Assembly: GCA_944381215.1 (NCBI GenBank)
Contig: CALWKF010000012.1
Coordinates: 1 to 45,815 of the forward strand
Length of the DNA stretch: 45,815 bases
Source: an uncultured Clostridia bacterium
Lineage (GTDB): Bacteria; Bacillota; Clostridia; Christensenellales; UBA1242
Reading direction: 5' to 3'
The notes under the pieces are model-generated. The model saw only the letters and a list, made by a program, of their open reading frames with translations, was not told the DNA's origin and did not search any database. A program made the position numbers and the translations under genes. Shown piece after piece: positions 24,708 through 33,673 of this stretch (the first letter of the stretch is position 1; every line of letters begins with the position of its first letter).

Positions 24708-27419
24708 TTAACCTTCGAGGTCGGCCTTTGCAATTGTTAGAGTGGTGCTGGTTTCAATCTGCGAACCTTCGGCGTTCTGCCATTCTACAAACTCGTAGTT
24801 TTCGTCAGCGGTAGCAACTGCGGTAACTGTGTCACCCTCGTCGTTAGTGATTTCCACTTTTCCACCTGTGCTCGCTGAAATTGGATAAGTCGGCTCTTCG
24901 AGAGCGGTGTAAATAACACTCAAAGGTTCGGAGATAGATTCCTTGTAAATTTCGGTTTCGTTGTATTTAACATACACGTTTACCATTCCGCTACCCTCAA
25001 AGGTGTAGGTGTTCGTGCTCGACCACTCGCCGTCCTCATTAAAGCGGTAACTTACCTCCTCGCCCTCAAAGCCTATGACTGTCAGCACGTTGTCAACAAG
25101 CGAGATGTTGCTCTCTTGGGTTAACTCGGGTGCTGTGCGGTCTAGCTTCTCCATGGTAAATACGATTACATTTGAGAGGCTCTCGGCATAAATTTCGGTT
25201 TCGTTAAACTTTACGACTACTTGGTACTCAGTCCCCAAAGTCAAGCCCTCAAACACGGGTTCGGCTTGCCAAGAATCGCCATTATTTATCGAGTAACTTG
25301 CGTTCTCAAAGGTCTTGATTGTCAAGGTCTGTCCGTCTTGAGTTACATCACCCTCAACTAGTACTGGAGCGGTTTGAGTGAATTTTGCCATTGTAAACTC
25401 GATTTGTGCCTCTTCGCTGTCAAGGTAAACCTCGTTGCCTAGGAACTTCACATACACGGTGTAACTCTGCCCTAGGGTAAGGCCTGTAAACTGGTTGCTC
25501 TCCTGCCACTCGCCCTCGTCAAGTTTATACTGCACGGTTGTAGCATTGTCCTCAAAGCCAGCAATTGTGATGTCGTACTCGTCTTGGACAATGTTGTCGA
25601 GTGTCAACTCTGGCACGGTTTGTGCGAGTTTGTTCATCCTAAATGTTACGGGTACGGAACTCGGGCTTTCGAGATACTCGTCATTTTCGACATACTTAAC
25701 AGTTACCATGTAATCAGCATCGAGCGCAAGGCCAGTAAATACGTTGTTTTCGCTCCAATTTGCGCCACCGTCGATACTGTACATTACCTCGCCACTATTA
25801 AAGCCACTAATCGTTAGGCTCTGCTCACTTTGGGAAATGTTTTCAAGTGTTAGGGTCGGTGCCACGCGCTCGAGTTTGCTCAAAGTAAACTCGACGATAT
25901 TAGACATTTCGCTCGCGTACTGGCTCTCGTTTTCGTTGTACATTACGGAAATTGAGTAAGTCGTGCCGATTGTTAGGTCGCTGAATACGTTGCTACTCAA
26001 CCAAGTCTCACCGCCGTTTATTGAGTAACTTGCGTTTTCAAACGGAGTGATTGTGAGAGTGTGGCCGTCCTGCGAAATCATGCTAACATCGATGACGGGC
26101 GCGTCTTGGCTGGCCTTTATGATTTTATATTCAATACTGCTAGCGGGACTAGCGATGTAGTCAGTGCTTGCCTTGAATCTAACAAAGAATTTATAAGTTT
26201 GGTCATAAGTTAAATTAGTAAACACGTTGTTGTCGCTCCAGCCATTGTCCGCGCCGTCGAGGCTGTACTCAGCATTTTCAAAGCCCGTTATTGTAACGGT
26301 CGTGCCGTCCTGCTCGATATTCTTTAATGTCAAAACGGGAGCGGTCTGTGGAATCTTTTGCATGGTGAAGGTGTAGATTGCGGACTCGCTACTAGCGTAG
26401 TGGGTGGCGGTTTCCAAGAATCTCACGCGCACTTGGTACGACTGACCAACTACCAAGTTAGTAAACACGTTCTCCCCTGCCTCGCTCCAAGTAAGGCCTC
26501 CGTCGATACTGAAGCTTGCGTTGTTGTCCTCAAAACCGACGATGCGAAGCGAGTGGTCCTCTTGCACAAGGTTCGAAGGTGAGAGCACTGGGGTGATTTG
26601 GCTGATTTTATCAAAAGTGCGGTAGATGATGTTTGACCAAGGCGACTCTTTTTGAGTGTCGGTCTCGGGGTATTTAATACAAATTGCGTAGGTCTGACCT
26701 GGGGTTAGGTTGCTAAACACACGCGAAGCTTGACTAGTCTGTCCCCCATCGCAACTATAAAGTAAATTCGCATTTTCGTAGCCATTTACTACGATATTTA
26801 GGACACTTTGGTTTAGTGCAACATTGTCGCCGTCGAGTAGCGGAGCATCCTGCTCGGCCTTTTCAATAGTTACGTTGTATGCGCGACTAATAGCACTAGC
26901 GGCGGTGTTTTCAGTTTCCATAATGCGCACGCGGAAACTATAAGTATGTCCTGGTAAAAGGTTTGAGAACACGTTGTTATTGCTCCAAGTCTTGCCGTCA
27001 TCGGCACTGTATTGGGCGTTAGTAAAGCCTGTAATCTCCACCCTGTTGCCACTGACGATTACGTTACTACTCAAAATCACGGGAGTGGTAGCGGGAGCCT
27101 TTACAATTTGGATGTCAATCACGTTTGACATGGGCGACTCCAAGTACTCCCTAGTGCGAGGATATTTAACACAAATTCCATAAGTGCTACCATAGGTTAA
27201 CTCAGCAAAGACATTTTCCTCCTGCCAAGTAGCACCGCTGTCCTTACTATAAAGAGCATCCTCAAAGCCGTTTATAGTAATAGTGCGGTCGACCACCACG
27301 ATGTTACTACGCGTTAGGTCGGGTGCCTCACGCTCCTGCTCCCCACAAGCGCACAAAAACAGCGCGCAAAAAGCGATGAGAAGCGTTGGCAAAAATACCG
27401 AAATACGTTTACTAATCAT
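24708..27419 (-). CDS. Ten-repeat surface lipoprotein with in-frame stop near C-terminus
   Basis: A 903-residue lipoprotein. The start is the ATG at 27419 after AGGAGT. The signal peptide ends in lipobox LCAC, with lipidated Cys25. Ten tandem repeats of about 80-88 residues follow; the typical pattern is TITGFENAEYSLDG, W, NVFTNLTYGQTY, VKF.E...Y..S.SS and a Lys/Gln linker before AP. The end (GGKVEITNDEGDTVTAVATA, FVEWQNAEG) is an InlB B-repeat-like domain that stops early at TAA 24708-24710. The same frame stays open for 22 more codons (TITAIFREITPEPTEPEEP) to a second TAA at 24639. That continuation completes the expected beta strand. It is a cell-surface protein; binding partner unknown. 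Confidence 0.85.
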   Translation of the reverse strand: MISKRISVFLPTLLIAFCALFLCACGEQEREAPDLTRSNIVVVDRTITINGFEDALYSKDSGATWQEENVFAELTYGSTYGICVKYPRTREYLESPMSNVIDIQIVKAPATTPVILSSNVIVSGNRVEITGFTNAQYSADDGKTWSNNNVFSNLLPGHTYSFRVRIMETENTAASAISRAYNVTIEKAEQDAPLLDGDNVALNQSVLNIVVNGYENANLLYSCDGGQTSQASRVFSNLTPGQTYAICIKYPETDTQKESPWSNIIYRTFDKISQITPVLSPSNLVQEDHSLRIVGFEDNNASFSIDGGLTWSEAGENVFTNLVVGQSYQVRVRFLETATHYASSESAIYTFTMQKIPQTAPVLTLKNIEQDGTTVTITGFENAEYSLDGADNGWSDNNVFTNLTYDQTYKFFVRFKASTDYIASPASSIEYKIIKASQDAPVIDVSMISQDGHTLTITPFENASYSINGGETWLSSNVFSDLTIGTTYSISVMYNENESQYASEMSNIVEFTLSKLERVAPTLTLENISQSEQSLTISGFNSGEVMYSIDGGANWSENNVFTGLALDADYMVTVKYVENDEYLESPSSVPVTFRMNKLAQTVPELTLDNIVQDEYDITIAGFEDNATTVQYKLDEGEWQESNQFTGLTLGQSYTVYVKFLGNEVYLDSEEAQIEFTMAKFTQTAPVLVEGDVTQDGQTLTIKTFENASYSINNGDSWQAEPVFEGLTLGTEYQVVVKFNETEIYAESLSNVIVFTMEKLDRTAPELTQESNISLVDNVLTVIGFEGEEVSYRFNEDGEWSSTNTYTFEGSGMVNVYVKYNETEIYKESISEPLSVIYTALEEPTYPISASTGGKVEITNDEGDTVTAVATADENYEFVEWQNAEGSQIETSTTLTIAKADLEG

Positions 27420-27617
27420 ACTTACTCCTATTTTATTTATTTTAATTAAATTATATAAAATACTTTCGATAAAAGTCAACTAAAAGCGCAAATTTATTAA
27501 AAAATTCGACATTAAATATTAATTACCCTTACAATAAAACATAACTTCTATTTCGCCTAACTTTTTTGGCAATGCTTACTAAACTATTGTGTTTAAAAAT
27601 TTCATAAAAATACAATA

Positions 27618-27653
27618 TAAAAAACCCGTAGCCAAAATATTTGCTACAGGTCT
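27618..27653 (-). terminator. Terminator of DUF1858 gene
   Basis: On the minus strand ACCTGTAGC pairs with GCTACGGGT (one mismatch), followed by a run of T. Confidence 0.8.
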
Positions 27654-27659
27654 ATAAAA

Positions 27660-27959
27660 TTATTCTTTTTTCTCTTCTTGACCGCAGTCACAACCGCAGT
27701 TGTCCCCAGGGGTGCATGTGCAGTCATCTCCGCAGTGGCAGTTTGGGTCGCCACAGCCACAATCGTCACCTTCGAGGCTGTTGAGTTCTGCTAAAACCTC
27801 CTCGACATTGATGCCATGCACCTCGCATGCCTCCTCCAAAACTTCTGCCTGGCTAACAGGGCATCCACAGCAGTGCATACCGAAGCCCTCGAGTACTGCG
27901 CGAGCGTCTGGGTTAATCTCCAAAATCTCGCCCATTGTCATATCTTTATTAAATTTCAT
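27660..27959 (-). CDS. DUF1858 protein with metallothionein-like tail
   Basis: A 99-residue protein. Residues 1-62 are a DUF1858 domain: DMTMGEILEINPDARAVLEGFGMHCCGCPVSQ in part, with the usual Cys pair and VHGINVEEVLAELN. That domain is found alone or joined to hybrid-cluster and ScdA-like proteins. Residues 67-92 add nine cysteines in CxC and CxCG patterns plus His75 and several Asp, ending in a Glu/Lys tail. Such clustered cysteines suggest binding of soft metals or an iron-sulfur cluster. It is cytoplasmic. GAAAGGAG precedes the ATG. It lies downstream of the SPFH gene on the same strand, 46 bp apart. Confidence 0.85.
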   Translation of the reverse strand: MKFNKDMTMGEILEINPDARAVLEGFGMHCCGCPVSQAEVLEEACEVHGINVEEVLAELNSLEGDDCGCGDPNCHCGDDCTCTPGDNCGCDCGQEEKKE

Positions 27960-28005
27960 AATTTTATCTCCTTTCGAAATTGGAATATTTATATTTTACC
28001 CAATT

Positions 28006-29172
28006 TTACTCTAAAATGCAACCACAATCGCAAATTTGGTCATTTTTATCGTGAATTTTTCCGCAATTTGGGCATTTTTTCTCATTTTCGCCTAGTTTTT
28101 CAGCGGGCTCGGGCTCTGTCGTTTTGGGTGTCTCGGGTTCGAGCGGAATAGGCTTGCGGGGTTCCTTGTGCTTTTTCTTGATTCGAATTTGTTTTTTTAG
28201 GAGTTCCTCATCGCTAAGTTTAGTAAAGTCGATAGGCTCCAAATCATCCTCGATTTTGTGCACTTTTTCGGGCTCGGGCTCTTGAGTGGTTAGGTCAAGC
28301 GTGTTCTCTGATTTGACAGCTTCGGCCTCGGCCTTTCCGTTTGACACGTCGATAACGACAGGCTCCTTGACCTCTTCGAAATCGATATTTTTCACAATCT
28401 CGTCGGCATCCATTTCGGGCTGGGGCTCTATGGTATTGTCGCGCTGTTGTTGCGCAAGTAGTGCCGACACCGCCCTACCGAAGTCGACCTTTTCGACCGC
28501 AAATTCGTCTATTTTTATGCCGTACTTTTCGAGATTTTTAGTAATACTTGGCAAAATGATTTCCGCCACGCGCGCCTTGTTATTTAGGACTTCGGGGTCG
28601 TTTTCTCTGCTCCACTCCAATGCGGAGGTGGCAAACTCGCTGATGTACTGATTAAGCCGTTCTTGCGCCTTACCAGTAGCAATTTTTGCCCATTCGAGCA
28701 AGAATAGGCGCACAGTGTCCCCAGCGGATGCGGACTCGTAGGTGCACAGACCACTAATAGAGACTGGGTATCTGCCGACCTTTTTGTTGCCCTTTATAAT
28801 ATTGCCAGTCATCCACGGCTGATTGCTAATTGGGCGCATGTTGACAAAATACAGGTCGCACTTAAACGAACTTTTGAACACGACCTCCTGTTTGCCCTTG
28901 CGCTTTACTACGCGACTCTTGTCCAGTTTTAACGCGCGAGTGGTCTTAGGAATCATTGGCAAAGTCAAATCGTGCTCGCCCGCTGAAAATACGTCGGTGG
29001 GCTTATCCTTTACCACAATCACCGCGCACCAGCCCTCGTTTACGATTAGTTTTTGACCGAGCTTAACCTCGATTAACGAAGATGCAAGTGGCTGAATAAA
29101 GCCAGTACTCGACTGTTCTGGCAGTTGCAGTACTGTATCCTTTTTCCGCTTGAACGCACTAAATAACCCCAT
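28006..29172 (-). CDS. SPFH-domain protein with zinc-ribbon tail
   Basis: A 388-residue protein of the YdjI/virion-core type of SPFH proteins. Residues 30-240 contain the SPFH-like domain: LGQKLIVNEGWCAVIVVKDKP, SAGEHDLTLPMIP, and YGIKIDEFAVEKVDFG near its end. Residues 250-355 are acidic, Pro-rich and probably disordered. The C-terminus has a zinc ribbon (CPNCGKIHDKNDQICDCGC). Bacillus YdjI works with PspA-like proteins at the membrane under envelope stress; whether this one does is inference. AAAAGGAG precedes the ATG. It is divergent from the PRC-barrel gene at 29328. Confidence 0.85.
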   Translation of the reverse strand: MGLFSAFKRKKDTVLQLPEQSSTGFIQPLASSLIEVKLGQKLIVNEGWCAVIVVKDKPTDVFSAGEHDLTLPMIPKTTRALKLDKSRVVKRKGKQEVVFKSSFKCDLYFVNMRPISNQPWMTGNIIKGNKKVGRYPVSISGLCTYESASAGDTVRLFLLEWAKIATGKAQERLNQYISEFATSALEWSRENDPEVLNNKARVAEIILPSITKNLEKYGIKIDEFAVEKVDFGRAVSALLAQQQRDNTIEPQPEMDADEIVKNIDFEEVKEPVVIDVSNGKAEAEAVKSENTLDLTTQEPEPEKVHKIEDDLEPIDFTKLSDEELLKKQIRIKKKHKEPRKPIPLEPETPKTTEPEPAEKLGENEKKCPNCGKIHDKNDQICDCGCILE

Positions 29173-29327
29173 ATCGACTCCTTTTTAGTATTTTATCGCC
29201 ATTTTTTAGCAAATTGAGAGTTTATTTTTACTCAAGTTTGTTAACGGCCTTGCATAGATTAAATTATAAAACATTTGCGATAAAAAATCAAACTACAAAG
29301 GGACATAAAATTAAAAAAGGAGTAAAA

Positions 29328-29909
29328 ATGCAAAATTTTACACAAATCGTGGGCGCAAAGGTGATTTGCGCGTACAATGCCGAGTTTGTTGGCACGGTCC
29401 TAAACATCCAGACGGATAAGTCGAACACGAGAGCAAAAAACCTAATCATTGCAGGCGCGGATGATGAGTCGATGTACCTCCTCCCCTTAACCCGCGTATT
29501 GAGTATTGGCGAGGTCGTAGTCATCCGCAACCGCTCATCCTTGAGTGTAGTGGCGGACGGGATGACGAGTAGTCTAATTAACACAGAGGCCGTAACTCTG
29601 AAAGGCGTCGATGCGGGCAGAATTACCGAAATCGAGTTTGACGACAAGTTTTTTATCTCCAACATTCAGTGCGAAAAAATGGCATTTTCTAGTCAGCAAC
29701 TCATCAATTCGAACAACGGGCTGACCCTGTTTAACGACACTGATAAAAAATACAAAAACTCGTCCTTTGCGCCACGCGCCCGCCCGATTCAGTCTAATAG
29801 CGAGGTAATGGTCGAGGCCCTCGAACAAGTTTCAGCCCCACTAAGTAGCGTAGCGACCCCTAGGACAATTATAGCGAGGCTCCCCAAGACTTTTCGCGAG
29901 CCGAAATAG
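29328..29909 (+). CDS. PRC-barrel domain protein
   Basis: A 193-residue protein starting at ATG 29328 after AAAGGAG; the longer frame lacks a ribosome site. Two PRC-barrel-like units are seen: QNFTQIVGAKVICAYNAEFVGTVLNI at the N-terminus and VTLKGVDAGRITEIEFDDKF near residues 85-110. The family often holds small beta-barrels in RNA processing or membrane-linked proteins; YlmC/YmxH-type members are sporulation-linked. The rest is polar and unassigned. The stop codon TAG is directly joined to a GTACTATGC palindrome arm. Confidence 0.7.
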   Translation: MQNFTQIVGAKVICAYNAEFVGTVLNIQTDKSNTRAKNLIIAGADDESMYLLPLTRVLSIGEVVVIRNRSSLSVVADGMTSSLINTEAVTLKGVDAGRITEIEFDDKFFISNIQCEKMAFSSQQLINSNNGLTLFNDTDKKYKNSSFAPRARPIQSNSEVMVEALEQVSAPLSSVATPRTIIARLPKTFREPK

Positions 29910-29980
29910 GTACTATGCATCAAACTTTGCGAAGAGTTATGCCTTTAAAATCTATAATTTAAAAAATAATGCATAGTACC
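29908..29980. repeat. GCATAGTAC inverted-repeat pair after PRC-barrel gene
   Basis: GGTACTATGCAT (29909-29920) and ATGCATAGTACC (29969-29980) are perfect 12-bp inverted repeats with a 48-nt loop. The loop contains a variant, CTTTGCGAAGAGTTATGCC. The first arm starts at the last G of the TAG stop codon. Confidence 0.9.
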
Positions 29981-29987
29981 TTGAATT

Positions 29988-30049
29988 AAAAAAGACATAC
30001 TTTGAGTAATTTCCGAGTGTGATTTTACCGCTGGTATGTCTTTATTTTT
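29988..30049. terminator. Bidirectional terminator
   Basis: AAAGACATAC (29991-30000) pairs with GTATGTCTTT (30034-30043), with T-runs on both strands. It separates the convergent PRC-barrel and plsY genes. The 33-nt loop is unusually long. Confidence 0.7.
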
Positions 30050-30906
30050 TAGGTGTTTCTTCTCTTCTTTTTGCTCTTGCCCTTGACCTTGCGCTTGTGC
30101 TTTTTATTCAATTTCTTTTGGTGGCGAAGGTATTTTTTGTTATCCTTTTTTTCCTTTTTCTCGTGCTTGTGAACGAGTTTTTCGGCTTTGATTTCTTGCT
30201 TTTCTTCAATCTTTGCTTCTTTGATTTCTTGCTTTAAAATAGCCACTTGTTGCTTCTTCTGGTCGCGCTTGATTTTTACCTTTATGTTTGTTTCGTTCTC
30301 CTTGCCAATAATCAGCCGTTCGATATTTTTACGATGTGCAAACCAAGTCAGCACAAAGATTGCGAAGGTGAGCAAACTAATAGTTAGATTCGGCTCGGGT
30401 AGCATTAGGTTTTGCGCCACCACCCCGACGGTAACGAGAATAAGCGAGGCAAGCGACACATACTTCACGAACCACACCAAGACAAAGCACACTACAAACG
30501 TGATAATTGTTACAACAGGTTGGGCAACTATGAAAACTCCCATGGTGGTAGAGATTCCCTTTCCGCCCTTGAATTTATTTATAACTGGGAAAATGTGGCC
30601 GATAATCGCCGCCAGTCCGCACGAATATAGGCCGATTAAGTTGTCTGGATATCCGCCGATTCCGCCAAACACGAAGTACCCAGCCAGGCTCACGACAATG
30701 CCTTTTAGCGCGTCAAGTAGCAGGGTTAAGTACCCCATTTTTGCGCCGAGTGTGCGATACATATTGGTCGCACCCAAGTTGCCAGAGCCACGCTTTGTTA
30801 GGTCGACATTTTTAGATTTGGATAAAATTTTACCGAAATTGACATTACCGATAAAGTAACTAATCACTACCATTATCGCTAGCAACCAGTAGGTCATTTT
30901 ATCCAC
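30049..30906 (-). CDS. plsY: PlsY acyltransferase paralogue 1, basic tail
   Basis: A 285-residue glycerol-3-phosphate acyltransferase (acyl-phosphate dependent), first acylation step of phospholipid synthesis, membrane-bound. Motif 1 is GSGNLGATNMYRTLG, motif 2 NKFKGGKGISTTMG, and motif 3 HRKNIERLIIGKEN; the catalytic Ser, Arg, Gly, His and Asn are all present. PlsY is usually about 200 residues; here about 75 extra C-terminal residues are extremely Lys-rich with a Glu/Lys coiled coil. It is the third gene after der-plsY(2)-88aa, with AAAAGGAG before the ATG. Confidence 0.9.
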   Translation of the reverse strand: MDKMTYWLLAIMVVISYFIGNVNFGKILSKSKNVDLTKRGSGNLGATNMYRTLGAKMGYLTLLLDALKGIVVSLAGYFVFGGIGGYPDNLIGLYSCGLAAIIGHIFPVINKFKGGKGISTTMGVFIVAQPVVTIITFVVCFVLVWFVKYVSLASLILVTVGVVAQNLMLPEPNLTISLLTFAIFVLTWFAHRKNIERLIIGKENETNIKVKIKRDQKKQQVAILKQEIKEAKIEEKQEIKAEKLVHKHEKKEKKDNKKYLRHQKKLNKKHKRKVKGKSKKKRRNT

Positions 30907-30921
30907 TCCTTTTCCTAAATT

Positions 30922-31188
30922 TTATAATTCAATATTTTGCTGTTTTTCCTGCAATTTTTTATTGATTAGGTTGGTAATCATTATTAAATTTTCGTTATTA
31001 ATGCTATACTCAACATCGGGCCCTGGGGTCGCATAAACATACACGCCCTCGGGGTTTGCGATAGTCTCTTGTTTAAATACATGAGTGCGCTCGTACCTCC
31101 TTAAATCACGAATTATACGATTCCGCACGCGAATCAATTGCTCCAAACTCTTGTTTCTGTAATCAGCCTCTAACATTTTTAACAACAT
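30922..31188 (-). CDS. Small protein between the plsY paralogues (88 aa)
   Basis: An 88-residue soluble protein: a basic N-terminal helix (SLEQLIRVRNRIIRDLRRYE), a short strand-rich centre (PEGVYVYATPGPDVEYSIN) and a C-terminal helix. No family is recognised. The ATG at 31188 follows AGGGGG, which overlaps the end of plsY paralogue 2 (12 nt between the genes), so it is translated from the same mRNA. Its position between the two paralogues suggests a link to their function, but there is no direct evidence. Confidence 0.65.
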   Translation of the reverse strand: MLLKMLEADYRNKSLEQLIRVRNRIIRDLRRYERTHVFKQETIANPEGVYVYATPGPDVEYSINNENLIMITNLINKKLQEKQQNIEL

Positions 31189-31200
31189 AAACTTGTCCCC

Positions 31201-32205
31201 CTATTCTTTGGTGTCTTTATCTTTTTCTTTATCTAAACTAGCGTCCTCTTCCCTATCTAAATTGCTTTCTTTATCTTTGTCTAATTCGGCCTCTTCGTTG
31301 TTATTAATATCGTTTTGCACTTCGACATTTTCTTCTTTGTCTAATTCGGCCTCTTTTTCTTCGTCTAATTTAGTCTCTTGTTTTTCGTTGGCAGAGGAAT
31401 TAGTTTTGATTTCTTTTGTATTGTTGTGTTCGATTTTGTCGTCTTTGTCCATTGAAGTTTTGGTTTCGTCGTCTTTATCAGCGGGAATTTCGATTTTGTC
31501 TTCTTGGTTGGTGGGAATTTCGGCTCCGCCCCCGCTAGATTTTTTGCCAATTTTCTCGGTAATCTTTGCCCAAAGGTCGGTCTTGTTCTCCTTGCCGTGA
31601 ATGAGCCTTGCGATGTTTTGCCAGTGAGCCACATACACCGCCACACCTATTGCCACGACGAGCAAAATTAATGCGGGGTCGGTCGCGGGCATGAAATTAA
31701 ACTCTGGCATAAACAAGCACTGCCAAACCACATTAATAAGTATAAACAAAAGCGACATTGGCGAAACGTACTTAATAATAAAGGCAAGCCCTACGCACAC
31801 CACAAAGGCGATTAGAGCCACAACAGGCTGGGCGACCAAAAACACACCACATGCGGTCGCAGCGGCCTTGCCCCCGTGGAAGCGGTAGTAAATCGGGAAA
31901 ATATGACCGATAACTGCCGATAGTCCGCACGCGTAGAGGCCTATGTAACTTTCTGCCATATTCGCGCCACCGCCAAAAGCGAAGTACCCAACGAGTGCTG
32001 GCACAATGCCCTTGATTAAATCAAAAAGGAGTGTAAGTAGACCTAGTTTTGCCCCATACGTACGGAGCATGTTTGTAGCCCCAGGACTGCCAGAGCCTGT
32101 TCTGGTGATGTCTGTCTTTTCCTTTGCGGACAAGATTCGCCCGAAACTGATACTACCCACCAGGTAACTAACCAAAATGAGCCCAATTAACAAAACTGCA
32201 TTCAT
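31201..32205 (-). CDS. plsY: PlsY acyltransferase paralogue 2, acidic tail
   Basis: A 334-residue PlsY homologue. Motif 1 reads GSGSPGATNMLRTYG (Asn to Ser at a usually conserved position), motif 2 RFHGGKAAATACG, and motif 3 HWQNIARLIHGKEN; the key His and Asn are kept and GGKA is seen in Gram-positive PlsY. About 125 extra residues after the membrane domain are highly acidic and repetitive (ELDKE and similar units). It follows der by 80 bp on the same strand, the usual der-plsY order. The pair of paralogues differs in tail charge. Confidence 0.9.
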   Translation of the reverse strand: MNAVLLIGLILVSYLVGSISFGRILSAKEKTDITRTGSGSPGATNMLRTYGAKLGLLTLLFDLIKGIVPALVGYFAFGGGANMAESYIGLYACGLSAVIGHIFPIYYRFHGGKAAATACGVFLVAQPVVALIAFVVCVGLAFIIKYVSPMSLLFILINVVWQCLFMPEFNFMPATDPALILLVVAIGVAVYVAHWQNIARLIHGKENKTDLWAKITEKIGKKSSGGGAEIPTNQEDKIEIPADKDDETKTSMDKDDKIEHNNTKEIKTNSSANEKQETKLDEEKEAELDKEENVEVQNDINNNEEAELDKDKESNLDREEDASLDKEKDKDTKE

Positions 32206-32285
32206 ATCAAATCATCCTTGAATTTTAATCTATCTTAACTATACAACACCTAATAGTTAATTTTTAACCGCGCTCTAAAAAACTA

Positions 32286-33605
32286 TTATTCCCTATTCTT
32301 TTTGCGCAAGAAAATTCGAATCGGTGTGCCCTCGAAGTTGCATGCGCGCCTTAGGCAATTCTCCAAGTACCTCTGGTAACTAAAATGCACAAGTTCGGGG
32401 TTGTTTACGAAAATCGCGAACGACGGCGGACATACACCCGTTTGAGTTATGTAGTTGATTTTTAAACGTTTGCCATTGTGCGAAGGGGGCTCTTGCGTAC
32501 TCAATGCATCCTGTAAAATCTCGTTTAACAGGCCCGTTGTGATTCGAGTGGATGCGTTTTTATAGACATACTCCACGCGTTCCATAATGCGATTCATACG
32601 CGTGCCCGTGAGTGCCGACACATACTCGACCACAAAATAGTCCATGAATTTTAGATTTGCGCGGAGTAAATCTTTGTATCTATTCACGGTGCTACTGTCC
32701 TTTTCGACAAGGTCCCACTTGTTATACAGAATCACGCTGGGCTTGCCCTGTTCGTGCACGTAACCTAGTATTCTCACATCTTGCTCCGTAATCTCACCAC
32801 TGGCATCGAGTACGTAAATAACGACATCGGCCCTGCGAATTGCTGCCAAACTACGCATAACGCTAAACCCCTCGACCGACTCATAGTCAATTTTATTCTT
32901 TCTGCGAATGCCCGCGGTGTCGATTAGGTTGTAGTTTTTGCCGTTGTATCTAAACGGAATGTCGATTGCGTCCCGAGTCGTGCCCGCCACATCGCTGACG
33001 ACCACGCGCTCTTCCCCCAAGAGGCGGTTCGTGATACTGCTTTTCCCCGCATTCGGTCTACCGACAATCGCGATATTCAAGCGGTCCTCTTGTTTAAGGG
33101 CGTCAACCTTAGTCTTAAAAAGTGCTACGATTTTGTCTAGCACATCGCCGACCCCAGTGCCGTGCGTACAACTCATCATCATAGGTTCCCCAAGTCCCAA
33201 CTCATAAAAAGGCATCGTGGAATCAAAGTCGTTATTTTCTAGTTTATTGACCGCCAGCACAATCGGCTTTTTACTCCTGCGCAAGATGTCTGCCACGTGT
33301 TTATCACTATGAGTAACGCCTTCTCTGCCGTCGACAATCATCAGCACCACATCGGCAACATCTATGGCGAGTTGCGCCTGATACAAAATATATTGTTGCC
33401 ACTCGTCCTCTTTGCTGGGCGTAATTCCGCCAGTATCGATTAGGGTAAAGGCGTACCCAGCCCAGTCTACATCGGCATACACGCGGTCCCGTGTTACCCC
33501 TGGGATGTCCTCAACTATGCTAATTCGCTTGCCCGCAACTCTGTTAAAAAAACTAGACTTGCCTACATTTGGGCGACCGACCACCGCGACAATAGGCTTG
33601 TTCAT
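32286..33605 (-). CDS. der: Ribosome assembly GTPase Der
   Basis: A 439-residue double GTPase needed for 50S subunit assembly. Two G domains follow each other: G1 GRPNVGKSS at about 8-16 with DTPG-like DTGG and NKLE, and G1 GRPNAGKSS near 180 with DTAG and NKWD. The C-terminal KH-like domain ends in a basic IRIFLRKKNR. Length and order match Der/EngA. The ribosome site GAGG precedes the ATG. It is first in a run with plsY paralogue 2, an 88-residue protein and plsY paralogue 1. Confidence 0.95.
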   Translation of the reverse strand: MNKPIVAVVGRPNVGKSSFFNRVAGKRISIVEDIPGVTRDRVYADVDWAGYAFTLIDTGGITPSKEDEWQQYILYQAQLAIDVADVVLMIVDGREGVTHSDKHVADILRRSKKPIVLAVNKLENNDFDSTMPFYELGLGEPMMMSCTHGTGVGDVLDKIVALFKTKVDALKQEDRLNIAIVGRPNAGKSSITNRLLGEERVVVSDVAGTTRDAIDIPFRYNGKNYNLIDTAGIRRKNKIDYESVEGFSVMRSLAAIRRADVVIYVLDASGEITEQDVRILGYVHEQGKPSVILYNKWDLVEKDSSTVNRYKDLLRANLKFMDYFVVEYVSALTGTRMNRIMERVEYVYKNASTRITTGLLNEILQDALSTQEPPSHNGKRLKINYITQTGVCPPSFAIFVNNPELVHFSYQRYLENCLRRACNFEGTPIRIFLRKKNRE

Positions 33606-33673
33606 TTTTGCACCTCGAAAATATTATATAAAATTTTAGCATATTTCTTGGCATTTTTCAACACTTTTTATAT

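Noticed and set aside
31193..31600. Ser/Leu-rich plus-strand frame
   Set aside because: It is the complement of the acidic, repetitive tail of plsY paralogue 2; no ribosome site.
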